DNA of 64,000 nucleotides, taken from Streptomyces actinomycinicus (GTDB lineage: Bacteria; Actinomycetota; Actinomycetes; Streptomycetales; Streptomycetaceae). The stretch covers positions 124,001 to 188,000 of the forward strand of contig NZ_JAERRK010000001.1 in NCBI RefSeq assembly GCF_016741775.1, given 5' to 3'. The position numbers and the translations under genes were made by a program. Shown one piece after another: positions 1 to 8,581 of this stretch. Within the stretch, counting starts at the first letter, position 1. The number at the start of each line of letters is the position of its first letter. Under the pieces are notes generated by a model. It was not told the DNA's origin. It saw nothing but the letters and a program-made list of their open reading frames with translations, and searched no databases.

Positions 1-2
1 TC

Positions 3-698
3 TCGTTCGAGTACCAGCGCCGCCTCGGCCATGTCATCGATCTCGTCGCGCCGCCCGGCAGACCCGTACAGGTGCTGCACCTCGGCGGCGGTGCGTTCAC
101 CCTCGCCCGGTACGTCGCCGCGACGCGGCCCCGCTCCACCCAGCAGGTGGTGGAACGCGACGCGAGCCTGGTCCAGCTGATCCGCCGTGAGCTGCCGCTG
201 GATCCGGGCGCCCGCATCCGGGTGCGTGCGACGGACGCCCGAGCCGGGCTGGCCAAGGTGCCGGAGGGCTGGGCCGACCTGGTCATCGCCGATGTCTTCA
301 GCGGCGCCCGCACCCCTGCGCACCTCACCTCCACCGAGTTCCTGGACGAGGTCCGCCGTGCCCTGAAGCCTTCCGGTGTCTACGCGGCCAACCTCGCCGA
401 CGGGCCGCCGCTCGCACACCTGCGCGGCCAGATCGCCACCGCCGCGGCCCGGTTCGGGGAACTCGCGCTGCTCGCCGACCCGGCCGTGCTGCGCGGCAAG
501 CGCTTCGGCAACGCGATCCTGGTCGCCTCCGACCTGCCGCTGCCGCTCGCCGAACTCACCCGCCGTGCCGCCTCCGACCCGCACCCCGCCCGGCTCGAAC
601 ACGGCGGCAGGCTCACCGACTTCACCGGTGGCGCGGTGCCCGTGACGGACGATGCCGCGGTGGCCTCCCCGGCCCCGCCGCCCTCGGTGTTCCGCTAG
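3..698 (+). CDS. Spermidine synthase-like SAM-binding protein (5' end outside window)
   Basis: The reading frame is already open at base 3 and ends at TAG 696-698, so the start lies upstream. The visible part has a class I methyltransferase/spermidine-synthase fold: a glycine-rich SAM loop (HLGGGAFTLARY), an acidic residue at the end of the next strand (VVERDASLVQ), and a catalytic-region DVFSGARTP segment. Family knowledge: such proteins are aminopropyltransferase homologues, in actinomycetes often of unproven substrate and sometimes fused to membrane domains. The C-terminus ends in a short Ala/Pro-rich tail. Nothing here proves polyamine synthesis. The following 155 bases hold no gene. Confidence 0.75.
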   Translation, partial: SFEYQRRLGHVIDLVAPPGRPVQVLHLGGGAFTLARYVAATRPRSTQQVVERDASLVQLIRRELPLDPGARIRVRATDARAGLAKVPEGWADLVIADVFSGARTPAHLTSTEFLDEVRRALKPSGVYAANLADGPPLAHLRGQIATAAARFGELALLADPAVLRGKRFGNAILVASDLPLPLAELTRRAASDPHPARLEHGGRLTDFTGGAVPVTDDAAVASPAPPPSVFR

Positions 699-853
699 GA
701 CCCCGCTCCCGTCTCCGGAACGGTCGCCACCAGGACCACGATCTGTCGGAATCGGTCTTTCCTGGTGCAACTCATGCCATTTCAGAAGGCATCCGCGTGT
801 CGTTTTGTGCCTACTGCTGACCTGGTCTTCCACCACACCGGAAGGAAACGGTC

Positions 854-1204
854 ATGAGCGCTGCTGTCCGACGGACGGCCTGCACCCTGGGCGCGGTCGC
901 CGCGGTCCTCCTCGCCCTGGTCGCGTTCGGCTCGTTCGCCCCGTCCCAGGCCGATGCCGCGGCCGCCACCCCCGTCGTCAGGTCGAAGTACTTCACGACC
1001 GGCGCCACCACGATCTCCTGTCCGTCCGGCTGGTCGGCCACCGGCGGCGGCGTCGGCGTCGACCTGCAGAGCAGCATGTACGTCGCGCGCACCGAACCGG
1101 TCAAGAACTCCGCCGGCAGGCCGGTCGGCTGGAAGGGCGACGTCCGGCAGCGGGTCAACGGCCAAGCGGCCAGCGGCAGCATCTACGTCGTCTGCGTGCC
1201 CTGA
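854..1204 (+). CDS. Small secreted protein of unknown function
   Basis: A 116-residue protein with a clear Sec signal peptide: basic start (MSAAVRRTA), hydrophobic core to about residue 27, and an AxA-like cleavage region near residues 33-36. The mature part is about 80 residues, rich in Gly, Ser and Thr, with two cysteines (ISCPSG and the C-terminal VVCVP) that could form one disulfide. GGAAGGAAA precedes the ATG at a good distance. I recognise no family. It converges on the next gene, with a stem-loop between them. Confidence 0.7.
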   Translation: MSAAVRRTACTLGAVAAVLLALVAFGSFAPSQADAAAATPVVRSKYFTTGATTISCPSGWSATGGGVGVDLQSSMYVARTEPVKNSAGRPVGWKGDVRQRVNGQAASGSIYVVCVP

Positions 1205-1229
1205 GCCGGGAAGCACCGGCGGTCATGGG

Positions 1230-1251
1230 GGCCGCCGCCGGGCCGGCGGCC
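1230..1251. terminator. GC-rich stem-loop between convergent genes
   Basis: An 8-bp perfect inverted repeat, GGCCGCCG and CGGCGGCC, around a 6-base loop, lying between two converging genes. It has no U-tract. Probably a shared terminator, typical of high-GC actinomycetes. Confidence 0.45.
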
Positions 1252-1267
1252 ACGTGCCGCCGCCCGT

Positions 1268-1780
1268 TCAGTAGGTGCCGACCTCGACCCGCGGCGGCCC
1301 GTCGTGCCAGGTGCAGAACACCGAGACCCGGTCCGCGCCCCGGCTGAACTCCACCCGGATCCAGCTCTCCGTCTTCCACACCTGCATCGACCAGCCCGTG
1401 CCCGGCGTCGCCGAGACCAGGGTCGCGGCGGCCGGGCCCAGCTCGAACACCGCCCGGCCGCCGTCCGTGCCATAGGACTTGACCTGGCCGACCGGGGTGG
1501 CGGGCGCACTGGAGGAGGCGGTGGGCGTGCGGGCGGGGGTCCGGCCGGGCGTGGGCGTCGGCCGGGCGGACGGCGTGCGGGACGGGGCCGGGGACGAAAC
1601 CGGCGGCCGGGACGCCGACTTCACGTCACGGTCCCGTGCCTCGGCCGCCGCGACCGGCAGGGCGCGCGGCGGGTCGTACGCCGTCCCCGCCATCACCGTG
1701 TGCACACCCCACCACGACAGCGTGACCGCCGCTCCCGTCGCGAGCAGCCACGCCAGTACGTGTACGAGTCCTCTGCGCAT
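1268..1780 (-). CDS. Membrane-anchored, Pro/Thr/Ser-rich extracytoplasmic protein
   Basis: 170 residues. One hydrophobic segment at about residues 5-30 (VLAWLLATGAAVTLSWWG) should be a signal anchor. Next comes a Pro/Thr/Ser/Arg-rich spacer (about 55-95) and a compact C-terminal domain of about 70 residues ending VFCTWHDGPPRVEVGTY. The spacer suggests a domain held away from the membrane across the cell wall. It is divergent from the response regulator with about 100 bases between them, so it may be an accessory or target of that two-component system, but this is positional inference. The start at 1780 is chosen because it places the hydrophobic segment at the N-terminus. Confidence 0.7.
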   Translation of the reverse strand: MRRGLVHVLAWLLATGAAVTLSWWGVHTVMAGTAYDPPRALPVAAAEARDRDVKSASRPPVSSPAPSRTPSARPTPTPGRTPARTPTASSSAPATPVGQVKSYGTDGGRAVFELGPAAATLVSATPGTGWSMQVWKTESWIRVEFSRGADRVSVFCTWHDGPPRVEVGTY

Positions 1781-1879
1781 CGCGGCCCATACTGCCCCAG
1801 GGGAACGGCGGTGCGCACATGCTCCGAGTTGTCCACAGGCGCCCGCCCGGCATCGCCCGCATGGCGTACGGTGCGGCGC

Positions 1880-2587
1880 ATGGCAAGTGTGCTCGTGGTC
1901 GAGGACGACCAGTTCGTACGCTCGGCGCTCATCCGGCACCTGACCGACGCCGGGCACACCGTGCGCAGCGTCGGCACGGCACTGGAGGCGCTGCGCGAGG
2001 TCGCCCATTTCCGCTTCGACCTGGTCATCCTGGACCTGGGGCTGCCCGACCTGGACGGCTCCGAGGCCCTGAAGATGCTGCGCGGCATCACCGACGTGCC
2101 GGTCATCATCGCCACCGCCCGGGACGACGAGACGGAGATCGTCCGGCTGCTGAACGCGGGGGCGGACGACTACCTCACCAAGCCGTTCTCCGTCGAACAC
2201 CTCTCCGCCCGCATGGCCGCCGTCCTGCGCCGGTCCCGCTCGGGTGGCCAGGAGAGCGCACCCTCGTCGGTGCTCCGCGTCGGCGGACTCACCGTCGACC
2301 CGCTGCGCCGCCAGGCCGAACTCGACGGAGCCCGGCTCGACCTCACCCGCCGCGAGTTCGACCTGCTGGCCTTCCTGGCCGGCCGGCCCGGGGTCGTCGT
2401 ACCGCGCAAGGAACTCCTCGCCGAGGTCTGGCAGCAGTCCTACGGCGACGACCAGACCATCGACGTCCACCTGTCCTGGCTGCGCCGGAAGCTGGGCGAG
2501 ACGGCCGCCCGGCCGCGCTACCTGCACACGCTCCGCGGCGTCGGCGTGAAGCTGGAACCCCCGGCGGACGGGGAGGCGTCGCGATGA
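1880..2587 (+). CDS. OmpR/PhoB-family response regulator
   Basis: 235 residues. The receiver domain (about 1-115) has the acidic pair E8/D9-D10, phospho-acceptor Asp52 in LVILDLGLPD, and the conserved Lys101 in TKPFS. The C-terminal winged helix (about 135-230) shows the OmpR/PhoB pattern LTRREFDLLAFLAG...VHLSWLRRKLGE...TLRGVGVKL. It should be phosphorylated by the kinase encoded immediately downstream, whose ATG overlaps this gene's TGA (ATGA), so the two are translationally coupled. The DNA target is unknown. Confidence 0.95.
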   Translation: MASVLVVEDDQFVRSALIRHLTDAGHTVRSVGTALEALREVAHFRFDLVILDLGLPDLDGSEALKMLRGITDVPVIIATARDDETEIVRLLNAGADDYLTKPFSVEHLSARMAAVLRRSRSGGQESAPSSVLRVGGLTVDPLRRQAELDGARLDLTRREFDLLAFLAGRPGVVVPRKELLAEVWQQSYGDDQTIDVHLSWLRRKLGETAARPRYLHTLRGVGVKLEPPADGEASR

Positions 2588-3987
2588 GGTGGGCTCTGGT
2601 CAAGGTCTGCCTGGCGGTCACCACGATGGTCGTGGTCGCCTTCGCCGTGCCGCTCGGACTGGTCGTCGAGGAGATGGCCCGGGACCGCGCCTTCTCCAAC
2701 GCCGAGCGGGAGGCCGCCGCGGTCGCCCCCGCGCTGTCCATCACCACCGACCGGGACGAGCTGGAGCGGGTCGTGGCCTCGGCCGGCGCCGACTCCGGAA
2801 TGGCCGTTCATCTGCCCGCGGACGGCACCCGGGCCGCGCTCGACCTCGGCCGGCAGCGCGCCGCCGACCGCGACGTCGGGATGGTCCGCAGACTCGGCCG
2901 CGCCTCCACCACCTCCGTGCCCGGCGGCTCCACCCTGCTCCAGCCGGTCGCACTCGGCACCGGCGCGATCGCGGTGGTCGAGGTGTACGTCCCCGAGTCC
3001 GCGATGACCAACGGCGTCGGCACGGCCTGGGCGGTGCTCGCGGGCGTCGGCCTCGCGCTGGTCGTCGGCTCGGTAGCGGTCGCCGACCGGCTCGGGGTAC
3101 GCATGGTGCGGCCCGCCCAGCGGCTCGTCGCGGGCGCGCACGAACTGGGCGAGGGCAGACTGGGCGCCCGGGTGCGGGAGGAGGGCCCGACCGAACTCCG
3201 GCTGGCGGCGGTCGCGTTCAACTCCATGGCCGACCAGGTGGTGCAACTCCTCGCCAACGAACGGGAACTGGCGGCCGACCTCTCGCACCGGCTGCGCACC
3301 CCGCTCACGGTGCTCCGGCTGAACGCGGCGTCGCTGGGCGCCGGACCGGCCGCCGAGCAGACCCGCACCGCGGTCGCCCAGCTGGAGCGCGAGGTCGACA
3401 CCATCATCCGCACGGCCCGGGAGGCCAAGCCGCAGACGGCCGCCGCCGGGCCCGGCGGCGGATGCGACGCGGCCGAAGTGGTCCGGGAGCGGATGGAGTT
3501 CTGGTCCGCGCTCGCCGAGGACGAGGGCCGCAAATGGCGGGTGGCCGGCGTCGACCGGCCGGTGCGCATACCCGTGGCCCGCGCCGACCTGGCCGCCGCG
3601 CTCGACGCCCTGCTCGGCAACGTCTTCCGGCACACCGCCGAGGGCACCGCCTTCGCGGTCGACGTGCACAACGGCGACGACGCGGTGATCGTGCTGGTCT
3701 CGGACGCGGGCCCCGGCATACCCGACCCCGAGGCGGCGATGGCCCGCGGCCGGGGTTCCGGGAATGCCGGATCGACCGGGCTCGGCCTGGACATCGTGCG
3801 CCGGCTCGCCGAGGCCACCGGTGGCGACGTCCGCATCGGCTCCTCGGTGCTGGGCGGCACCGAGGTGCGGATCTGGTTCCAGCTGGACGGGCGGAAGCCG
3901 GCGGGCCGGGGCCACCGCGGGGCGGTGCGCCGCCGCCGGCCGGGCAAATTGGTCTCGACCTTTAACCGACCCCGATCGCTTCCTTAA
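2584..3987 (+). CDS. Sensor histidine kinase, partner of the preceding regulator
   Basis: 467 residues. First membrane helix at about 5-28, then a small extracytoplasmic domain of about 115 residues, a second helix at about 145-165, and a HAMP region. The H-box carries the phospho-acceptor His235 (DLSHRLRTPLTVLRL). N-box Asn346 (LLGNVFRHT), G1 box Asp374 (SDAGPGIPDP) and G2 box around residue 400 (TGLGLDIVRRLAEATGG) complete the ATPase. The H-box reads HRLRTP rather than the usual HELRTP, with Arg after the His. The signal is unknown. The last 40 bases of the gene contain the DasR-like site of the chitinase gene. Confidence 0.94.
   Translation: MRWALVKVCLAVTTMVVVAFAVPLGLVVEEMARDRAFSNAEREAAAVAPALSITTDRDELERVVASAGADSGMAVHLPADGTRAALDLGRQRAADRDVGMVRRLGRASTTSVPGGSTLLQPVALGTGAIAVVEVYVPESAMTNGVGTAWAVLAGVGLALVVGSVAVADRLGVRMVRPAQRLVAGAHELGEGRLGARVREEGPTELRLAAVAFNSMADQVVQLLANERELAADLSHRLRTPLTVLRLNAASLGAGPAAEQTRTAVAQLEREVDTIIRTAREAKPQTAAAGPGGGCDAAEVVRERMEFWSALAEDEGRKWRVAGVDRPVRIPVARADLAAALDALLGNVFRHTAEGTAFAVDVHNGDDAVIVLVSDAGPGIPDPEAAMARGRGSGNAGSTGLGLDIVRRLAEATGGDVRIGSSVLGGTEVRIWFQLDGRKPAGRGHRGAVRRRRPGKLVSTFNRPRSLP
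3948..3963. promoter_or_regulatory. DasR-like operator (dre) upstream of the chitinase gene
   Basis: ATTGGTCTCGACCTTT matches the DasR consensus ACTGGTCTAGACCACT at 12 of 16 positions, including the TGGTCT and GACC half-sites. It also resembles the direct-repeat element of Streptomyces chitinase promoters. It lies 157 bases before the chitinase ATG, inside the 3' end of the kinase gene. DasR is the GntR-type regulator that senses amino-sugar phosphates; control of this gene is inferred. Confidence 0.6.
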
Positions 3988-4001
3988 GCGCACCATAAGG
4001 A
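3981..4001. promoter_or_regulatory. Inverted repeat in the chitinase 5' region
   Basis: TCCTTA and TAAGGA flank nine bases between the kinase stop and the chitinase start. It is AT-rich against the local background and could be an operator or promoter element. No regulator is assigned. Confidence 0.3.
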
Positions 4002-4119
4002 CGTCAACGCCCGCCGGGAACAGGTCGTTTGTCCGAATCCGGCTCGCTAGCGTGCTGCCGCACCCCACAGGACCCGCACCCCTGTGGACCCCCAGTGAGC
4101 AGTGAAGGCAGGCAGGCGC

Positions 4120-5616
4120 ATGAGCACGCACCGGCGCAGGATCAGTGGCAGGAACAAGGCGATAGGCGGCCTGGTGGCCGCGGCCGTGGCCGGCGGCGGC
4201 GCGGTCCTGCTCACCGGCACCGCGAACGCGGCCGGGGTGAACGCGGCGTACACCAGGACCAGCGACTGGTCGACGGGCTACACCGCGCAGTACGTCGTCA
4301 CCAACAACAGCAGCCGCGCCGAGAAGAGCTGGACACTGGAGTTCGACCTTCCCGCGGGCGCCGGGCTCGGCTCACTGTGGAACGGCGAGTCGAAGGTCAG
4401 CGGCCGGCACGTCACGGTGCGGCCGGCCACCTGGGACACCGAGGGTCTGGCCCCCGGCAAGTCGGTGACCGTCGGCTTCGTGGTCAACGGCACCGGCGAC
4501 CCGACAGGCTGCCGGATCGACGACGCGCGGTGTTCCGCCGACGGCGGCGCGACCCCCGAGCCGAGCGGCCGCCCCACCGGGACCCGGTCACCCGCCCCGA
4601 CCGGCACGGCCGCACCCACCAGGACGGCCACCCCCACGCGGAGCGGCACCCCCACGCAGAGCACGCCCCCCGCGCAGAGCGCGACCCCGGTCCCCACGGG
4701 CGGCACCGGCAGCGGCACCACCGCCGCGGCCGGCTTCGCCCCCTACGTCGACACCTCCCTCTACCCGGCCTTCGACCTCCTCGGTGCCGCCGACGCGACG
4801 GGCGTGAAGAACTTCAACCTCGCCTTCCTCACCGACGGCGGCGGCTGCACCCCCAAATGGGGCGGTGTCACCGACCTCACCGGCGACGGCGTGGCCGCGC
4901 AGATCGGCGCCCTGCGCGCCAAGGGAGGCGACGTCCGGGTCTCCTTCGGCGGTGCCTCCGGCTCCGAGCTGGCCACCACCTGCTCCTCGGCGGACGCGCT
5001 GGCGGCGGCGTACGGCAAGGCGGTCGACGCCTTCAAGCTGACCAAGGTCGACTTCGACGTCGAGGGCGGCGCGCTGCCGAACGCGGCCGCCAACACCCGC
5101 CGGGCCAAGGCCATCGCCGAACTCCAGGCCCGCCACCCCGGCCTGGACGTCTCCTTCACTCTCCCGGTGATGCCCGAGGGCCTGACCCAGGACGGCGTGA
5201 ACCTCCTGTCCGCCGCCAAGTCCAACGGCGTGAGGATCGACACCGTCAACATCATGGCGATGGACTACGGCGCCTCGTACAGCGGTGACATGGGCACCTA
5301 CGCCGAGCAGGCCGCGACCGCCACCCAGGCGCAGGTCAAGAGTGTGCTGGGCCTGTCGGACGCCGCCGCCTGGAAGGCGGTCGCCGTCACCCCGATGATC
5401 GGCGTCAACGACGTATCCACCGAGGTGTTCAAGGTCGACGACGCCACCCAGCTGGTGAACTTCGCCAGGTCCAAGGGCCTCGGCGGGCTCTCCATGTGGT
5501 CCGCGACCCGTGACAAGAGCTGCGCCGGCGGCCCCAGGCCCACCGCCGACGCCACGTGCAGCTCGATCGCCCAGGACGCCTTCGCCTTCTCGAAGGCGTT
5601 CGGGGCGTACAAGTAG
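4120..5616 (+). CDS. Secreted GH18 chitinase with N-terminal carbohydrate-binding domain
   Basis: 498 residues. A signal peptide with a basic start (MSTHRRRISGRNK) and ANA-A cleavage near residue 33 is followed by a CBM2-type cellulose/chitin-binding domain (about 35-140: YTRTSDWSTGYTAQYVVTN...SWTLEFDLP). A Pro/Thr/Ser linker (about 145-200) leads to the GH18 catalytic domain. The catalytic signature DFDVE places the proton donor at Glu315, with Asp311 and Asp313 upstream. It should hydrolyse chitin to chito-oligosaccharides outside the cell. ATG at 4120 is preferred over an upstream GTG because of the purine-rich AAGGCAGG before it. The DasR-like site upstream supports amino-sugar control. 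Confidence 0.93.
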   Translation: MSTHRRRISGRNKAIGGLVAAAVAGGGAVLLTGTANAAGVNAAYTRTSDWSTGYTAQYVVTNNSSRAEKSWTLEFDLPAGAGLGSLWNGESKVSGRHVTVRPATWDTEGLAPGKSVTVGFVVNGTGDPTGCRIDDARCSADGGATPEPSGRPTGTRSPAPTGTAAPTRTATPTRSGTPTQSTPPAQSATPVPTGGTGSGTTAAAGFAPYVDTSLYPAFDLLGAADATGVKNFNLAFLTDGGGCTPKWGGVTDLTGDGVAAQIGALRAKGGDVRVSFGGASGSELATTCSSADALAAAYGKAVDAFKLTKVDFDVEGGALPNAAANTRRAKAIAELQARHPGLDVSFTLPVMPEGLTQDGVNLLSAAKSNGVRIDTVNIMAMDYGASYSGDMGTYAEQAATATQAQVKSVLGLSDAAAWKAVAVTPMIGVNDVSTEVFKVDDATQLVNFARSKGLGGLSMWSATRDKSCAGGPRPTADATCSSIAQDAFAFSKAFGAYK

Positions 5617-5645
5617 TCGCGCGAACTGCTGACGCGTGCATAACG

Positions 5646-5672
5646 GGCCCGGCGGATCACATTCGCCGGGCC
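5646..5672 (+). terminator. Stem-loop after the chitinase gene
   Basis: A perfect 9-bp inverted repeat, GGCCCGGCG and CGCCGGGCC, with a 9-base loop begins 29 bases after the chitinase stop. Probable rho-independent-like terminator without a strong U-tract. Confidence 0.55.
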
Positions 5673-5786
5673 TCGCCCCATTCACCCCTGCCGTCGCAAC
5701 CGGCCGAATTCAGTGGCCGTGGCCGGAAATGCGCCGCTACGATTCCCGAGCCGTTGTGCGCCGGTAAGGAAATCGGGGGGAGCGCC

Positions 5787-6917
5787 ATGGGCTCGATACG
5801 CACGCGTGTGACCGCACTGCTTCTTGCGGGGACATCGATATTCGCCCTGGCGGGTATGGGCGGCTGCGAGAAGCAGTCACCGTCCGCCTCCTTCACACCG
5901 GAATTCGTGCCGGTGACCTTCACGCTCGACGCCGACGGGAAGATCAGTGTCTCCGTGGGCAAGAACTTCGTGACGCCGATCGGAACGTTCAGCGTCGACA
6001 CCGGTGTGGAGCACCAGTTCGAGATCAGTCCCAAGGGATATCTCACGGCCGTCATCCGGCACATCGACAAGAAACTCGGACTGGTCGAATCCGGTTATCT
6101 GGTCCACACCGATCACAAGGTGGAACCGGCACTCGACGGAATCACCCTGGCCCCGGCGCAGGGAATTGTCCGGGCCGACTTCACGCACCGGAAGTCCGGC
6201 GGAGAACTGAAGATCTCCGACACCCGGCAGAACACTCCGGTTCCCACCGCATCGGCGTCCTCCTGCCCGGGCTCGGGGAGCGTCCCGGTCACCCTCCCGG
6301 AGGTCTCGGCCGGCGACTCGGTCGCGGACACGGTGGCCGAACTGTCCGCCGCCTGCCTCACCGTCCAGTACGCCACCGAGCCGGCCGACCAGGCCGACGG
6401 CACGGTGACCCGCGTGGTGATCCCCACCGCGGCCGGGGGATCCGTCCAGCTGCCCCCGGCCGCCGACGGTGATCCGGGCCCGGGCGACAAGGTCACCGCG
6501 AGCGCCGAGCAGCCGGCCACCGTCTACGTATCCGGGCCCGCCGTCACGCCGAGCCCCTCACCGGCCGACGACTCGCCCTCGCCGGCCGGCTCCCCCTCGC
6601 CGGCCGGCTCCGGCCCCTCGCCCGTGGACTCGCCCGAGGTCACCCCGGACGCCCCGCCCAGCGGCACCACTCCCGTGCACGCCCACGCCGATGCGCCCGT
6701 GCGTTCGGCACCGGGCCGGTCGGCTGCGCAGGTCGGCAGCGTCGTGGCCGGCAACGACTACCCGGCGCTCTGCAGCGAGCAGGGCGAGGAGGTCACCGCC
6801 AACGGCGCGACCAGCAGCGTCTGGGTCCGACTGCACCTGAGTGCCGGCGGGACGGGCTGGGTCACGGCCACCGCGCTCGACGGCGCCCCCGAAACGCTCG
6901 TACCCACACCCTGCTGA
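5787..6917 (+). CDS. Putative lipoprotein with PASTA-like and SH3-like regions
   Basis: 376 residues. The N-terminus has a signal sequence ending ALAGMGGC, so Cys27 is a possible lipidation site, although the residue at -3 is Met rather than the usual Leu. Residues about 30-150 form an unrecognised domain. About 165-250 (VTLPEVSAGDSVADTVAELSA...) resembles a PASTA repeat. A Pro/Ser-rich linker follows, then a C-terminal SH3-like domain with the motif APVRSAPG...WVRLHLSAGGTGWVTATAL. PASTA and SH3 modules usually bind peptidoglycan, so a cell-wall-sensing or anchoring role is inferred. GGGGGGAG precedes the ATG. The gene converges on bglC with only 11 bases between. Confidence 0.75.
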   Translation: MGSIRTRVTALLLAGTSIFALAGMGGCEKQSPSASFTPEFVPVTFTLDADGKISVSVGKNFVTPIGTFSVDTGVEHQFEISPKGYLTAVIRHIDKKLGLVESGYLVHTDHKVEPALDGITLAPAQGIVRADFTHRKSGGELKISDTRQNTPVPTASASSCPGSGSVPVTLPEVSAGDSVADTVAELSAACLTVQYATEPADQADGTVTRVVIPTAAGGSVQLPPAADGDPGPGDKVTASAEQPATVYVSGPAVTPSPSPADDSPSPAGSPSPAGSGPSPVDSPEVTPDAPPSGTTPVHAHADAPVRSAPGRSAAQVGSVVAGNDYPALCSEQGEEVTANGATSSVWVRLHLSAGGTGWVTATALDGAPETLVPTPC

Positions 6918-6928
6918 CCGGGCCCGCG

Positions 6929-8359
6929 CTAGACGGATCCCACGGCCGGCAGCAGCCCCGTCCGTGCCGCCTCCCCGTACCACCGCGCGCTCGACTTCGG
7001 CGTCCGTTCCAGCGAGCCGTAGTCCACGTACACCGCGCCGAACCGCTTGCCGTAGCCGTACGCCCACTCGAAGTTGTCCATCAGGGACCACAGGAAGTAG
7101 CCGCGGACGTCGGCGCCGTCAGCGATGGCACGGTGCACCGCGGAGAGATGGCCGTGCAGATAGGCGATGCGCTCCGGGTCGTGGACGCGGCCGTCGGGGT
7201 CGGGCTTGTCGTCGTAGGCCGCGCCGTTCTCCGTCACGTACAGCGGCAGTCCCGGGGCCTCGCGCGTGTAGCGCATGAGCAGGTCGTACAGGCCGGTCGG
7301 GTCGATCGTCCAGCCCATCTCCGTACGGTCGCCGGGTGTCTGGTGGAAGAGGACGTCGTCGGCGCCGGGCCAGGGGGAGTGTTCGCTGGCGCCGTGGCCG
7401 TCCGCCCGGGGGCCCCTGACCTCGCCGGGCGCGGCCGAGACCAGCGCCGGGGTGTAGTAGTTGAGGCCGAGCGCGTCCAGCGGGGCGTTGACGGTGCGCA
7501 GGTCGCCGTCGAGGACGTACGACCAGTCCGTCACCGAACGCGTCGCGTCCAGCAGGGACTCGGGGTACGACCCGTGCAGCATCGGACCGTGGAAGACGCC
7601 GTTGGCGAGGTCGTCGATGCGGCGCGCGGCCGCCAGATCGGCCGGGTCCTGGGAGAGCGGCCGCACCACGGAGGAGTTGAGGCTGACCGCGATCCGGTTG
7701 CGGGCCGGCATCGCCGCGCGCAGCGCCGAGGCGCCCAGCCCGTGCGCCAGGTTGAGGTGGTGGGCGGCGCGCAGGGCGGCCACCGGGTCGGTGCGGCCGG
7801 GCGCGTGCACCCCGGAGCCGTAGCCCAGGAAGGCGCTGCACCACGGCTCGTTGAGGGTGATCCACTGCTCCACCCGGTCGCCCAGGGCGTCCGCGACGAG
7901 CCGCGCGTAGTCGGCGAACCGGAGCGCGGTGTCCCGTTCCGGCCAGCCGCCCGCGTCCTCCAGCTCCTGCGGCAGGTCCCAGTGGTAGAGGGTGACGGCG
8001 GGCTGGATGCCGTGCGCGAGCAGCTCGTCCACCAGGCGGCGGTAGAAGTCCAGGCCCCGCTGCACCGCCGGCCCCCGGCCCGTCGGCTGCACCCGGGACC
8101 AGGAGACGGAGAACCGGTACGCGGTCAGGCCCAGCTCCGCCATCAGCGCGACGTCCTCGCGGTAGCGGTGGTAGTGGTCGACCGCGGTGTCCCCGGTCTC
8201 GCCGCCGGCCGTCCTGCCGGGCGTATGGCTGAAGGTGTCCCAGATCGAGGGGGTGCGGCCGTCCTCCTGCACCGCCCCCTCGATCTGGTAGGCCGAGGTC
8301 GCGGCGCCCCAGAGGAAGGCGGGCGGGAAGGTCACGGGCGACGGTACGGAGTCAGGCAT
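6929..8359 (-). CDS. bglC: GH1 beta-glucosidase (intracellular cellobiase)
   Basis: 476 residues, the usual length for GH1. The acid/base is Glu171 in TLNEPW and the nucleophile Glu377 in YVTENGAA. The N-terminal [15 protein letters not shown] motif and the [14 protein letters not shown] region for glucose binding are intact. There is no signal peptide, so it acts in the cytoplasm on cellobiose and cellotriose imported by CebEFG. It lies downstream of cebG on the same strand. A CebR box overlaps its start codon, so it should be repressed by CebR until cello-oligosaccharides arrive. Confidence 0.95.
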   Translation of the reverse strand: MPDSVPSPVTFPPAFLWGAATSAYQIEGAVQEDGRTPSIWDTFSHTPGRTAGGETGDTAVDHYHRYREDVALMAELGLTAYRFSVSWSRVQPTGRGPAVQRGLDFYRRLVDELLAHGIQPAVTLYHWDLPQELEDAGGWPERDTALRFADYARLVADALGDRVEQWITLNEPWCSAFLGYGSGVHAPGRTDPVAALRAAHHLNLAHGLGASALRAAMPARNRIAVSLNSSVVRPLSQDPADLAAARRIDDLANGVFHGPMLHGSYPESLLDATRSVTDWSYVLDGDLRTVNAPLDALGLNYYTPALVSAAPGEVRGPRADGHGASEHSPWPGADDVLFHQTPGDRTEMGWTIDPTGLYDLLMRYTREAPGLPLYVTENGAAYDDKPDPDGRVHDPERIAYLHGHLSAVHRAIADGADVRGYFLWSLMDNFEWAYGYGKRFGAVYVDYGSLERTPKSSARWYGEAARTGLLPAVGSV

Positions 8360-8372
8360 GGAAGCGCTCCCA
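8359..8372. promoter_or_regulatory. CebR operator overlapping the bglC start
   Basis: TGGAAGCGCTCCCA differs at one base from the 14-bp palindrome TGGGAGCGCTCCCA found upstream of cebE in this window. It touches the ATG of bglC. CebR is a LacI-family repressor released by cellobiose/cellotriose. Confidence 0.85.
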
Positions 8373-8428
8373 TATGGGGTCGGAAGAGCCGGCGGATGAC
8401 GGGGGTGAAGGGGGGCGGGGCGACGGCG

Positions 8429-8580
8429 CCCGGCCCGCGGTAGGGCCGGGAACGGCGCGCCCCTGCCCCGGAAAGGCCAGGGACGGCGTGCCCCCTGTCC
8501 CGGGAAAGGCGAGGGACGGCGTGCCCCTGGTCCGGAAGGGCCAGGGAGGGTGTGTCCCCGGCCCCGGAAGGGTCTGGCGG
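8429..8580. repeat. Imperfect tandem repeats between cebG and bglC
   Basis: Four to five degenerate copies of a 26-33 base unit built around the core GGAAAGGCCAGGGACGGCG. Units run at about 8429-8459, 8460-8490, 8491-8523, 8524-8554 and 8555-8580, fading at both ends. The array fills nearly all the cebG-bglC spacer; no gene is visible in it. Confidence 0.7.
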
Positions 8581-8581
8581 G

